Counted from the first letter of the stretch, positions 35,510 to 45,922 are shown. The stretch is 64,000 nucleotides of DNA from Codonopsis lanceolata (GCA_013146195.2 CM028378.1:87540295-87604294); one strand, 5' to 3'. Numbers and translations are program-made. The notes: generated by a model not told the origin, from the letters alone.

Positions 35510-36595
35510 ATTTTAGAGCAACTTTGGGTTGCGGAGTTCTTTCTGTGTATTTTCCTAATGCTGTTTCGAATGTTACCAATAATGGTTTGGCGATTTTGTG
35601 CCTAATACTAATTAATTTTGTCAGAGAAGAAGAATATTCTTTCGTCTCTTCGAATTTTTTGCTCAAAAGGTGGACCATAACGCCTCTCTTTTTACTCTTT
35701 GAATTGTTTAAGGGTAATTTACTTTTTTGGCCCCTTTCAAGTATACCCCAATTTTAGATTGCTTTCATCCCCAATTGATTTTAGGTAAGATAATTACAAC
35801 TCAAAACCTTGAACCCACCCAGCCCAATCTGAAAATTATTCAATCCAACTTGACATGTTAATTTTTTTGGCTTGAAATGAGTTACCCATTTCGACTCAAA
35901 AAAATTGATGAGTCGATTTAAGTCGGGTTAAAGCGGATCAAACCTATTGTCCATTTCGACTCATTAATTTTTGGTTATTGAAATGTATGTTTTTTTTTAA
36001 TGGAAAATGCAGGTTGAAACGGGGCACCCCATTTTGACTCGCCACCTATTTTGATTTGACCCGTTTTGACCCATTTAACTTTGGGTTATAATAGATCACG
36101 ATTAGTTCTGTTTTGACCCAACCCACCAAATCGTCAGCCCTAATTGATACAAATAATTTACTTGGTTGCTCAATGAGATTTGTTCAAATTTCCCCCCTCA
36201 TGATCACCTAAATTCAAACTACTACTTTACCTTTCTCATTTATCTTGGGACTCCTCAAGAATTATGGGCATCGGGAGGATTGGAGTTCAAATAAACTCAA
36301 AGTAAATTAATATATAGTGAGAAGATTGTGGTTTTCGAGTTCATCAACGATCGATTTTTGTGTCTGTATGCATGTCTGTGTGTGTGTGAGAAAGAAAGAG
36401 GTAAATGGTTGTTACTTTGAAATAGTTACGTCATATATGATAAGAATGGTAGAATGATGATTTAACTGCTCAAAGATGCGCTTCACTTGGAGTTTTTAAG
36501 TTAAGTTTGACCGCCAAAGTTAAAGTTGAAACAAATTTTGGAGTTGGAGGTATATTGTTGCAATAAAAAATTAGAAGTCATACAAATTTTTGGTA
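35510..36595. other. aquaporin 3' flank and dispersed repeat
   Basis: 35510-35760 is probably 3' UTR. 35820-36150 is built of GACCC/GGGTT words (TTGACCCGTTTTGACCC, TTTTGACCCAACCC) like 6068-6185 and looks like a decayed dispersed repeat. A short (TG)n run is at 36375-36388. No gene is seen. Confidence 0.45.
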
Positions 36596-36604
36596 TAACT
36601 TATA

Positions 36605-36795
36605 GGCCAAAATATGTTTTACCCCAAAGTGTCCACCAATATTCACTTAGTCCCCCAAATCCAAAAATGTGTCAAAAGCACATTCAATGTTCCATTTCGT
36701 CCCACATAACCCCCTGCGACTGACGCTCGTTACAAGTCGAACGTTAGTTTGCACGTGCCCCTTCACGTGATAGGCATTTTAGTCATTGCTCACTC
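36605..36795 (+). repeat. left TIR of 2.4-kb MULE
   Basis: Reverse complement of 38810-39001, including TTCCATTTCGTCCCACATAA and GCACGTGCCCCTTCAC. Confidence 0.9.
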
Positions 36796-36919
36796 TGAAA
36801 TAGATATAAATAAGCGAATAATTAGAGGGGGCAGTTGATCTGAGCGTCTTCATCGTCTTCCTTCATTCGAATAGTGGTCGTATTCCTCCCTCATTCATAA
36901 GCAGCAACCATCAACGGAC

Positions 36920-37022
36920 ATGGTGGACGTCACTTGTTATTGTGGTCAAACCCCGGCGTCGACAACATCATGAAGCGGAATAAACCCCAGGCGGAGGTTT
37001 TTGGGTTCGAAACTATTCTACT
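36920..37022 (+). pseudogene. GRF-type zinc finger fragment carried by MULE
   Basis: From an ATG at 36920 the frame gives MVDVTCYCGQTPASTTS, a stop (TGA 36971-36973), then SGINPRRRFLGSKLFY. This matches GRF zinc fingers (CXCG...TSWT...NPGRRFXGC): the stop sits where Trp is expected and the third Cys reads Ser. A GTAAAT donor follows at 37023, suggesting a captured exon. GRF fingers occur in plant nuclear proteins and in many transposon-borne genes. Confidence 0.6.
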
Positions 37023-37664
37023 GTAAATGTTCATTCATATTTCTAAATTATGATTGTTAACATTGAAATTAAGTTTCTAGGTTATGGTTCGTCGATTGAT
37101 TACCCACCTTCCTCTTTTTACTGATTTCAATTATTTACAGGATAAAGGGTGTCGTTAATTTTTTTGGCATGATTCCTCCTAAGCCCTTGATCTTCTGTTG
37201 TTATTCTAGGTCTTCTACAGTTAATCAATCAACACAAAAAATAGATAATGTAGTTGAAAATAAAGTGCAATAGGGAGTGAAAAATTTTCATCTTTCTACT
37301 ATGTGGTTGTTTTTTTGCTTATTCTGATGTTGTTGTTGTGTAAAGTAATTTTCGGTTTGGTCATGTAAAATAGATGTTAATATATTGTCATTGATGTGTT
37401 TTTGTTTATGACAATATTAAACCCTGTTAGGTTTGGTAGTGTAAGATACTAATTTGGTCTACCAATTTGTGTGCTCTGTTTTACTCTGTTTTTTTTTTTA
37501 TTTATAACTTGTTTGGTTGTTTTGTTCCGCAATTGGTTGGCTGTGTCTTTATAAAATATATATGTATCTACCAATTTGTTTAAGAGATATAATTGTATAA
37601 CAAATCAGTTTATAATTGTAAACTTAGTGAAATTAAACTTTACAAAAGATACCTAAAAAAGAAA

Positions 37665-38050
37665 AAGTTGGAGGGGACAAAGATCTTACTCTAACCCTTT
37701 TTTTTTAATGCCTTGAAAGGTTACAATTATAGATATATGGTGCCTTTGGTGTGGATAGAACAAATGGTGCCTCTGGTGAGGCTTTGAACACCCGACCTCT
37801 CGGTTGAGAGTAGTGATGTACCAGGGTGCTTCTGGTAGGGTTTGAATATTCGACCTATCCGTTAAGATAAGCGATTAGCTAAATGAGGCCTTTGGGTAAG
37901 GCTTGAACAACAACGTTGCCTCTAAAAAGGCTTGAATACCCGATCTTTCTATTGAAAGTTGTAAAATCTAGAGTGTCTATAGTGAGATTTGAACACCTGA
38001 CCTCTCCGTTAGGAGAAGTGAGTAGTATCAGTTGAGCTAGACCTTGTTGG
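37665..38050 (-). repeat. dispersed repeat copy 2 with degenerate tRNA-like units
   Basis: 37665-37755 matches the inverted copy at 11882-11985. 37790-38045 repeats a block (GGTTTGAA-A-CCGACCTCTC-GTTGAGAG-like) about five times. The last unit, read on the minus strand, has an A-box-like TAGCTCAACTG (38029-38039) and a B-box-like GTGTTCAAATC, as in tRNA-derived SINEs. Probably a decayed SINE cluster. Confidence 0.45.
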
Positions 38051-38059
38051 TAACTTTAC

Positions 38060-38490
38060 AAAAGATATACTGATACCATTCAACTCACTAAATACCAAAT
38101 ATACTTTACAAAATCATTGTATCAATTTGGTCATTTTGAATTGGCCAAAATATATATCATTTAACTCACTAAATACTAAATATACTTTACAAAATCAATG
38201 TATCATTTTGGTCATTTTAAATTGGCCAAAAGATATACAATTCAACTCACTAAATACCAAATATATTTTACAAAATCATTGTATCAATTTGGTCATTTTG
38301 AGCTGGCCAAAAGATATATCATTCAACTCACTAAATACCAAATATACTTTACAAAATCAATCTATCATTTTGGTCATTTTGAACTGGTCAAAAGATATAC
38401 AATTCAACTCACTAAATACCAAATATATTTTACAAAATCATTGTATCAATTTGGTCTTTTTGAACTAGCCAAAATATATACAAGTCAACT
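38060..38490 (+). repeat. 81-bp tandem repeat, about five copies
   Basis: The anchor word CAACTCACTAAATAC recurs at about 38081, 38161 (variant), 38243, 38324 and 38405. Alternate units share TCATTGTATCAATTTGG versus TCAATGTATCATTTTGG, giving a 162-bp dimer. Because 81 is a multiple of three, long open frames arise by chance; no gene is implied. Confidence 0.9.
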
Positions 38491-38809
38491 TACTAATACC
38501 AACTGCGTAAAAGATTTACCAACCTATCCAACAAGCTATTCGCCAATCTATCCAACTAACTTTGCAAAAGATTAACCAACATATGCAACCATAGATGACC
38601 ATTTTCCCTCCTTATGTCTCTCCATAATTGTCTTCAATCTTTCTCAACTCTTGCGTTTTGATTAAACCCTAATCTGATTTGTGTTTACCTAAATCCTAAA
38701 ACCCTAATTTGTGTGCTTTATTCTCTCTCAACCAATAACTCAGAAAAAGAAATGGAGTACGTCTTTATCGATACCTTTTGGTTTTTTTTTTTCACTCACT
38801 TACGATTAC

Positions 38810-39001
38810 AGTAAGCAATGACTAATATGCCCATCATGTGAAGGGGCACGTGCAAACTAACATTCGACTTGTAACGGGCACCAATCCCAGGGGGTTATGT
38901 GGGACGAAATGGAACATTGAGTGTGCTTTTGGAACGTTTTCGGATTTTGGGGGCTAAGTAAACATTGGTGGATACTTTGCAGGGTAAAACATATTTTGGC
39001 C
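38810..39001 (-). repeat. right TIR of 2.4-kb MULE
   Basis: Pairs with 36605-36795; ends GGGTAAAACATATTTTGGCC next to the 9-bp duplication. Confidence 0.9.
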
Positions 39002-39148
39002 TAACTTATAAGTAAGAGTCATTTTACAAGATACTCCCTTCAACTATGCCTTGTGTTCGAACTGCAACTCTCGATTATAATGGCAATAATACAACCCCTT
39101 TTCAACTACAATTCTTTAACCTACCCCTTGTGCTCAGTCAACGAGTAG

Positions 39149-39501
39149 TGTTAAGCTTGATATACATGGTTGGGCCTTTATCTTACAGCTTAAACTTTTA
39201 GATGAGTTGTTAACTTAATATGGTATTAGAGATGAGTACAGGTTGTCACTCTGTTTGGTTTGTGATGCCCCTGGTGAGATATGTTTCTATATCGCTCCAC
39301 GTGTGGATGGGTTACACGTGACGGACAATTTTAAGCTTGATATACATAGTTAGGTTTGTAATTAATGCCCCTGGTAATGCATGTTTGTGTATCTTTCCAC
39401 AAGTGGACGAGTCACACATGATGAGGGGGTGTTAAGCTTGGTATACATAGTTGGGCGCTTATCTAACAATTTGAACTCTTAGATGAATAGGTAACTTAAC
39501 A
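39149..39501 (+). mobile_element. TRIM-like miniature LTR retroelement
   Basis: Two 72-bp direct repeats, 39149-39220 and 39430-39501, both start TGTTAAGCTTG and end near GTAACTTAACA. TGGTATTAGAG, a Met-tRNA primer site, directly follows the first (39221). A purine tract GATGAGGGGG directly precedes the second. Flanks AGTAG/AGTTG resemble a 5-bp duplication. The internal part (about 210 bp) is non-coding and includes a third copy of the repeat start at 39333. Confidence 0.8.
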
Positions 39502-39604
39502 AGTTGAAAGTAACAAGAGCAATGGCCTAATTAGAATTCTACTTTTAAAAGCCAATATTACCTTAAACCTTCATCCCTCCACTTCTCACATAAATCTCAT
39601 CAGC

Positions 39605-39690
39605 ATGTGAACAACTAGTTAGAGATGCCTTTCGATATTATAAGGGTCGTATGTGAACAACTAGTTAGAGACGCCTTTCGATATTTGTTC
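39605..39690 (+). repeat. 46-bp tandem duplication
   Basis: ATGTGAACAACTAGTTAGAG followed by CGCCTTTCGATATT occurs twice, 46 bases apart, with one difference. Confidence 0.85.
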
Positions 39691-40010
39691 CCGATATTCT
39701 GCAGCTAAACGTTGCTTCTCAATTAAGCGTGCCTCCAAAGTCTCTATTCTCGAAATCTGCTGAGCGTCGGGCCTAATAGCATGCGAGCGACGTGCCGACG
39801 ATGAGCATTGCAGCCCATAGTCCCCCATTCCGAACACTTTATCTCCCTTCTTTTTCTGTCCTTCAAGGGTGATTTCTTTCCAAACCTAGGGATTAAATGG
39901 AATGGGTTGGGTAGGGGGATGGGTAGGATCAACATCTTCCTCCAATACCGTTGTCTTATATCCAGACTGTCAATAAAACAAACAAATATTACCATAAACA
40001 CAATATACAT
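39690..40010 (-). pseudogene. possible C-terminal fragment of a plant transposase-like protein
   Basis: In mixed minus-strand frames one reads KKKGDKVFGMGDYGLQCSSS, ARRSHAIRPDAQQISRIETL and ARLIEKQRLAAEY. The basic KVFGMG-type block followed by a short coiled coil recalls the C-terminus of proteins next to En/Spm or Transposase_24 domains. The match is weak and the piece lacks any catalytic domain. Confidence 0.3.
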
Positions 40011-40229
40011 AAATAAATTTACATATTCAAAAGAAAGTCTTTCAATTAAAGTTTGCTTACAAATGTAGATGTTGATCTATCATCAACCCATTGCGGAGGG
40101 TCATTGTCGGAGGTACCAGGCTTAGTATGTATACTAACAAACACATCAAGAAAACTAACATCACCATATTCCCTTTCCTACAATCATTATAATTACTTTA
40201 GTTAAACCAAATGATATAATTTCATAGCA

Positions 40230-40905
40230 TTTACACAAACACACCATGTTTGGTTTCGAAGTCAATTAAACTAAAACCATGGATTTCATAGCATCAATAT
40301 GGTTACCCAGTTAACAAACGTATATAAATCGATGTTTAAGCATTAATACACTAAATTTACACTAACACTTCCTTTATTTCTTAATTTCCATTTAAACTAA
40401 CACCCTCAACGTACATACAGTTATCTTGTTTGGTTTCAAAGTTAATTAAACTAAAACCATAGATTTCATAGCATCAACATGGCTACACAGCTAACAAACG
40501 TACATAAATCGATGTTTAAGCATTAATACACTAAATTCACACTAACACTTCCTTTATTTCTTACCATTTAAACTAACACCCCCAACGTACATACAGTTAT
40601 CTTGTTTGGTTTCAAAGTTAATTAAACTAAAACCATGGATTTTATAGCATCAACATGACTACCCAGCTAACAAACGTACATAAATCGATGTTTAAGCATT
40701 AATACACTAAATTTACACTAACACCCCCTTTATTTCTTACCATTTACACTAACACCCCCAACATACATACATTTATCTTGTTCAATTTCAATGTCAAGTA
40801 AACTAAAACCATGGATTTCATAGCATCAACATGGCTACTCAGCTAACAAACTTACATAAATCGATGTTTACATTAATACACTAAATTTACACTAGCATAC
40901 GTACC
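40230..40905. repeat. 175-180-bp tandem repeat, four copies
   Basis: Units start near TTGTTTGGTTTC at about 40251, 40431, 40607 and 40782. Each holds AAAACCATGGATTTCATAGC, AAATCGATGTTTAAGCATTA and CACTAACACTTCC-like words. The unit length is typical of plant satellites. Copies are about 90 percent alike by eye. Confidence 0.9.
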
Positions 40906-40974
40906 ATACGCATATGATGCTCAGCTACATTTATCGTCCCCCTCGTATGCTTCGATTTAATATTATTGTGGGTT

Positions 40975-41267
40975 AAGGTTTCAGTTTAGGTTTAGGTTTA
41001 AGGTTAGTGTTAGGGTTTAGGTTAAGTGTTATGGTTTAGGTTTAATGTTATGTTTTATGGTTTATGGTTTAGGTTTAGGTTTAGGTTTAGGTTTAGGTTT
41101 AGGGATTAAGGTTAAGTTAGTGTTTTGTGGTTAGGTTTAGAGTTGTGGTTTAGGTTTAAGGTTAGTGTTATGGTTTAGGTTTAAGGTTAGTGTTACGATT
41201 TAGGTTTAAGGTTTATGGTTTATGGTTTAGGTTTAGGTTTAGGTTTAGGTTTAGGGATTAAGGTTAA
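40975..41267 (+). repeat. degenerate telomere-like array, part 1
   Basis: It is made of GTTTAGG/TTTAGG words mixed with GGTTAGTGTTATGG variants. TTTAGG runs up to five in a row are hexamers, not the plant telomere heptamer TTTAGGG. It continues at 42515 and 44705, being split by two insertions. Confidence 0.85.
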
Positions 41268-42514
41268 TGTTGTTTCTCATTGTATCTTGATTTGCATTTG
41301 TTCATTCATTACATTAGGTTCTATGCTTAGTGGCTAATTGGGCTACGTACCAGTTAGCGTGGCAACTGTGTATAGAACTTTGCCTTAGAATAATTTTTAA
41401 ACTTCACAGGTTCAGCGAAAGACTTTGGTTGAAGGCTTCACCGGAAGACTTCAAGCAGCCTCCAGCGGCAGACCTTGTATGTATTCGATCAACATGACGT
41501 GTCCAAGACTTCCAGATTTCAAAGCTCAAATGGATTATTTAATTAAAGCCTAAATCAGTTTAAATTTCAATTAAATCATCTCCAGATCAACGCCGACTTC
41601 TCAGACACGTTCCTCCAGCTTTTCTGAAAAGCATGAAGACTTTTCGCCTCTGAAAAGCGACAGTGTCTGTGACCGACACATACATCGTACCAACTCTGCA
41701 GTCTGCAACTCTGATTGTCGCTCTCCTACTAGTTGCTGCAACAACTCTTCACCATTCCCTGCTCAATATCAGTTGAAGAGGAAGTCAACAAACAGTTCCA
41801 GGCATTTAAAACATTCAACCCAATATAGCTGTTACTCACTTCGTCTTCTCCAATGATCTTAAGAATGCCCAAGCTATAAATACTACCATTAAAGACTGAA
41901 GAAAACAATGCTATGAATCTATCCAACAACATCAAGCTTTATATACTCAGTGAATTCAAGAGATCATTAACTGATCAACAAAGTCCTCAACAACAACAAG
42001 AAGATCTGCGTCAACCATTAACCTTTTGCCTTTTATTGTTGTTCATTCTACTATTCTTCTGCACTTTGAATATTCTGTTTGTCCAGATATTCAATACCCC
42101 CACCCCCAAACACAAGTCAAATATTTTGTACACGATCCATTGGACATTTTTGTAATAGAACTAGTGGAAAATATAGTGCACATTTAAATCCAAGGTTGAC
42201 TACCTTGGTGGTGGACGTAGCACTCTTTATAGTGCGAACCATCTCAAAATACTTGTGTTCTTTACTTACAGCTTTACATTGTTTTCATAATTGTTAACTT
42301 ATTCCTTCTGTAGCAAACTTGAGTAACCAGCTAAGTCTACCAGTAGTTCTTCACCAGCAGACTTAGTCTGTCTCCCTTGCAAGACTTCCGTTACTTCAAT
42401 CTTTTCAATAGATTGCAAATGCTTGTTTTAGGAATCAATACGAAAAGTTTTAAGTGTTTAATAAGCTATTCAACCCCCCCTTCTAGCTTATTATTGTGCC
42501 CTTTGGGACTAACA
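41268..42514 (+). repeat. solo LTR, Sirevirus-like copia, 1247 bp
   Basis: It starts TGTTGTTTCTC and ends GTGCCCTTTGGGACTAACA, with CAACCCCCCC shortly before; this end pattern is typical of Sirevirus-type LTRs. The flanks are a perfect 5-bp duplication GTTAA (41263-41267 and 42515-42519). A CTATAAATAC box lies at about 41873. There is no internal domain. One CACCAGCAGACTT word is at 42352. Confidence 0.88.
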
Positions 42515-42943
42515 GTTAAGTTAATGTTTAGTGTTTAGCTTTAGAGTTGTAGTTTAGGTTTAAGGTTAGTGTTATGGTTTATGTTTAGTGTTATGGTTTA
42601 GGTTTAGGGTTAGTGTTACGATTTAGGTTTAAGGTTTATGGTTTAGGTTTAGGTTTAGGGATTAAGGTTAAGTTAGTGTTTAGTGTTTAGTGTTTAGTGT
42701 TTAGTGTTTAGGTTTAGAGTTGTGGTTTAGGTTTAAGGTTTGTGTTATGGTTTAGGTTTTGTGTTATGGTTTAGGTTTAAGGTTAGTGTTACGATGTAGG
42801 TTTAAGGTTTATGGTTTATGGTTTAGGTTTAGGTTTAGAGATTAAGGTTAAGTTAGTGTTTAGAGTTGTGGTTTAGGTTTAAGGTTAGTGTTATGGTTTA
42901 GGTTTAAGGTTAATGTTATGGTTTAGGTTTGGGTTTATGGTTT
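42515..42943 (+). repeat. degenerate telomere-like array, part 2
   Basis: Same GTTTAGG/GGTTAGTG words as 40975-41267; lies between the solo LTR and the Pack-MULE. Confidence 0.85.
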
Positions 42944-44704
42944 GGTTTAAATCTCAATTTGGTCACCCTACTTTCGGCCAAAAGTCATTAAGCTCACTCT
43001 ACTTTTTTTTTCTTCCTAAATTTAATCACTTTACTTGACTTCGACATTCAATAAGGTCACTTGAGTCATTTTTGTCCGTTATGTTGGACGGAAATCATTA
43101 AAAAGACTAAAATACCCTTATTAAGTTGAAGAGTTTTACTTTTAATGTTAAAAGTTGAGGGTTCAACAGCCCCAAATACCCAAACCCCAGTGACCTTCAT
43201 CTTCTCCGGTGAATCATCCCTAAGCAGTCCAGAGCCAGACCCAATCTCTCATCCTCAGTTCGCCTCCTTCTCCGGCGAGTCTTCTCCAGCCGCGCTCTCC
43301 ATCATCGGTGTCAATTTGCGGTAGGGGTTTCGGTCTCCATTCATCTAGTTCAATTGATAATGGCATCTTCTTTGGGCAGATCTGGTGGGTCTTCAGCACG
43401 AGGGCATTTATCAAGGGGCTGGAAAAACATAGAATTCATTCAAAAGCATCAAAGCCCGGTTCAATTACTACTATAGAATGCTTCTGACCGTCGAATGAGA
43501 AAGCAAGAGCCAGTCAGAGTTCCCATAGCCAAGTGATGTTTTCAGGTCCTTCAATCAATTTTGCATTTGAACTTGAAAAAGTCTTCACACTCAAAAAGCA
43601 CCCCGCGATTGCCGGCGACCGTCAATTTCATCAGATCGGGGAATTGAGTAACTCGTGAACGGAGATCCCGATGGCAGATCACGCTGGCGAGCCAGAATCG
43701 TTCATTGATTCGGTGAAGGATAAGATCACCGAGACGTTTCATAGCCACGATTCGCCGTCTTCATCAGATTCCGACGACGATAAGAAGGGCTCGCCGATGT
43801 CTTCCATCAAATCGAAGATCTATCGACTCTTCGGGAGGGAGAAGCCTGTGCACAAGGTCTTGGGCGACGGAAAGCCGGCTGATATTTTCCTGTGGAGGGA
43901 CAAGAAGATTTCCGCTGGCGTGCTCGGTGTTGCTACTGCAATATGGGTGCTTTTTGAATTGATCGAGTATCACCTGCTCACTTTAGTATGCCATACTCTA
44001 CTTCTAGGACTGGCAATTCTTTTCCTGTGGTCAAATGCTTCTACCTTTATCAACAAGTCTCCTCCTCAATTCCCCGAAGTTGTAATCCGTGAGGATATTG
44101 TTCTTGGTGTGGCCAATGCCTTTAGAATTGAAATCAACAGAGGTTTTGTAGTTCTCAGAGAAATTGCCTCAGGAAGAGACTTGAGAAATTTCTTGCGGTG
44201 GTCGCCAGTTTGTGGGTTCTTTCAACTTTGGGGAACTGCTGCAACTTCTTGACCTTGTTCTATATATCCTTTGTTTTGCTGCATATGGTGCCTGTGCTTT
44301 ATGAGAAATACGAGGACCAGGTTGATGCCTTTGTTGAGAAAGCTGAGGCTGAGATGAAGAAGCAGTATGCAGTGTTTAACGTTAAGGTTCTGAGCAAGAT
44401 CCCGAAAGGTCCATTGAAAGACAAGAAGTTTGTTTAGAATCGGAAGAATTACTAGATAGTGAAAAAAGAAATAGGGAAAGTGGAGTATAGCCAAGTTTGG
44501 ATTTGAAAATTGAAAATTGAAAATTATATTAAAAATTTTAATAAGGGTATTTTGGGATTTTCAGATTTTTCAACAAAAAAATTGGATGGAGTGATGAACT
44601 TGATATTTATGTCCAAGTAGAGTGATTAAATTGAAGAAAAAAGAAGTAGAGTGAGCTTAATGAATTTTGGCCGAAAGTAGGGTGACCAAATTGATATTTA
44701 AACC
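42944..44704. mobile_element. Pack-MULE carrying a reticulon gene, 1761 bp
   Basis: The ends are GGTTTAAATCTCAATTTGG and its near-complement CCAAATTGATATTTAAACC. The inverted repeats extend about 85 bp well matched (including GTCACCCTACTTTCGGCCAA) and up to about 180 bp with gaps. A perfect 9-bp direct repeat TTATGGTTT flanks it (42935-42943 and 44705-44713). There is no transposase; the cargo is a nearly complete reticulon-like coding sequence at 43671-44437. Confidence 0.93.
43671..44437 (+). pseudogene. reticulon-like protein (RTNLB), captured, one frameshift
   Basis: Reticulons shape ER tubules through two long hydrophobic hairpins. The start MADHAGEPESFIDSVKDKIT opens an acidic Ser-rich N-terminus. 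The reticulon domain runs from VHKVLGDGKPADIFLWRDKK through ATAIWVLFELIEYHLLTLVC (hairpin 1) and SPPQFPEVVIRED to the second hairpin, WVLSTLGNCCNFLTLFYISF, and ends YEKYEDQVDAF ... KGPLKDKKFV. The C-terminal KKFV fits a KKXX ER-retrieval signal. There are no introns over about 255 codons. One base is missing at about 44195 (between RDLRNFL and the second hairpin), so the frame ends early at 44252 and resumes in the +2 frame. The N-terminal two thirds alone could still be translated. It lies inside the MULE, so an inserted copy rather than the native locus. Confidence 0.9.
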
Positions 44705-44940
44705 TTATGGTTTAGGGATTACGGTTAAGTTAGCGTTTAGAGTTGTGGTTATGGTTTATGTTTAGTGTTATGGTTTACTTTTAGGTTTATGATTTAGGTT
44801 TAGGTTAGGTTTAGGTTTAGGTTTAGGGATTAAGGTTAATTAAGTTACTATTTAGTGTTTAGGTTTACGTTTATGGTTTAGGTTTAAGGTTAGTGTTATC
44901 GTTTAGATTTAAGGTTAGTGATATGGTTTAATTATAGCTG
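44705..44940 (+). repeat. degenerate telomere-like array, part 3
   Basis: Continues the GTTTAGG-type array after the Pack-MULE; fades out by 44940. Confidence 0.8.
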
Positions 44941-45922
44941 ACAGATTAATGTATTATAGGATACTAATTAATGTATGGTAGGATTTTTGATATTGTTCTA
45001 GCAATTCTGGAAATTGACAAGGTAAACTTGAAGACATAATCATGCTTTGTTGATAAGTTATTCTGTATAGATTCTCAACAAAACCAAATGATCAAGTATA
45101 ACTAGTCAACAAATTATTTTAAATTTTTTTAAAAAAGAGGTAAATATTTTTTTAAAAAATACAGATTGTGTCACTCATACAAATCTGAGTTAAAAATACA
45201 AAAAAGAAAAAAAAACCCTAGAAATGGAGGATTGGTCGGAGGTGTTTATGTTGTGCTGAATCCTCCTACACACAAAAATCATAGAAAGAGAATAATAATT
45301 AAAAGTTAAAAATAATAATAAGTAAAAGAAGAATAATAACTGAGAACAACTACCATGCTTAAAGCATTCAAGATTAAATGGAGGAATTTTTTAAACAAAT
45401 TATTGTGTATGCATCGCATGTAGGCTTGTAGCCTCGACCATTAATTTTATTTTATTTGTACTAAATATTTTACTCATGTCCCGACATAAACGTCTAATCT
45501 AGCAGAGAAATGATCAAGTCATTATCCTTCTAGCTCAGCTAGATAGCATAAAGCCAACCTTCTAAAATAGAAAACCTTGTTTTCATCATAACTAAAATTA
45601 TCACAAGCTTCATAAGTAAAAATTGCAAAGAATCTACAACAAACTTATAACTCATTTAATGGTAGAAAAAAAATAGCAAGCACACGGATATAAAACAGAG
45701 AAGCACAAGACAAATGACAACCAACTCATGGTAATTAGTACATTTCACTTGTGAATTTTATTTTCTTTAGCCAGTTTTTTGGATCATGTGATTAGAGGAA
45801 GTAGTCATCAAGCTGGGAGAGATTCAACCCCTTTAAATGTTTATGGTTATGAGTTACACACACAATAGCAGCCTTTATATCAGCAAGTTATGACTATGAT
45901 TTGGACTTTGCAACAGCCATGG
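44941..45922. other. intergenic, no gene seen
   Basis: AT-rich DNA without protein signature or recognised repeat. Confidence 0.4.

Larger units (their letters stand above)
36605..39001. mobile_element. Mutator-like element (non-autonomous MULE), 2.4 kb
   Basis: Both ends carry about 190-bp inverted repeats: GGCCAAAATATGTTTTACCC opens the left (36605-36795) and its exact complement closes the right (38810-39001). The repeats are roughly 85 percent alike by eye. The flanks are a perfect 9-bp direct repeat TAACTTATA (36596-36604 and 39002-39010), diagnostic for Mutator elements. No transposase is visible. The interior holds a GRF zinc-finger fragment, a tRNA-like repeat and an 81-bp tandem array. 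Confidence 0.93.

Noticed and set aside
38060..38490. Possible CRISPR-like array
   Set aside because: Units are contiguous 81-bp tandem repeats without unique spacers, in a plant genome.
38127..38575. Two long overlapping frames with repeated peptides
   Set aside because: They arise from the 81-bp tandem repeat, whose unit is a multiple of three; no start context, promoter or known domain.
40975..44940. True telomere end
   Set aside because: The array is degenerate, mostly hexameric, interstitial and split by insertions.
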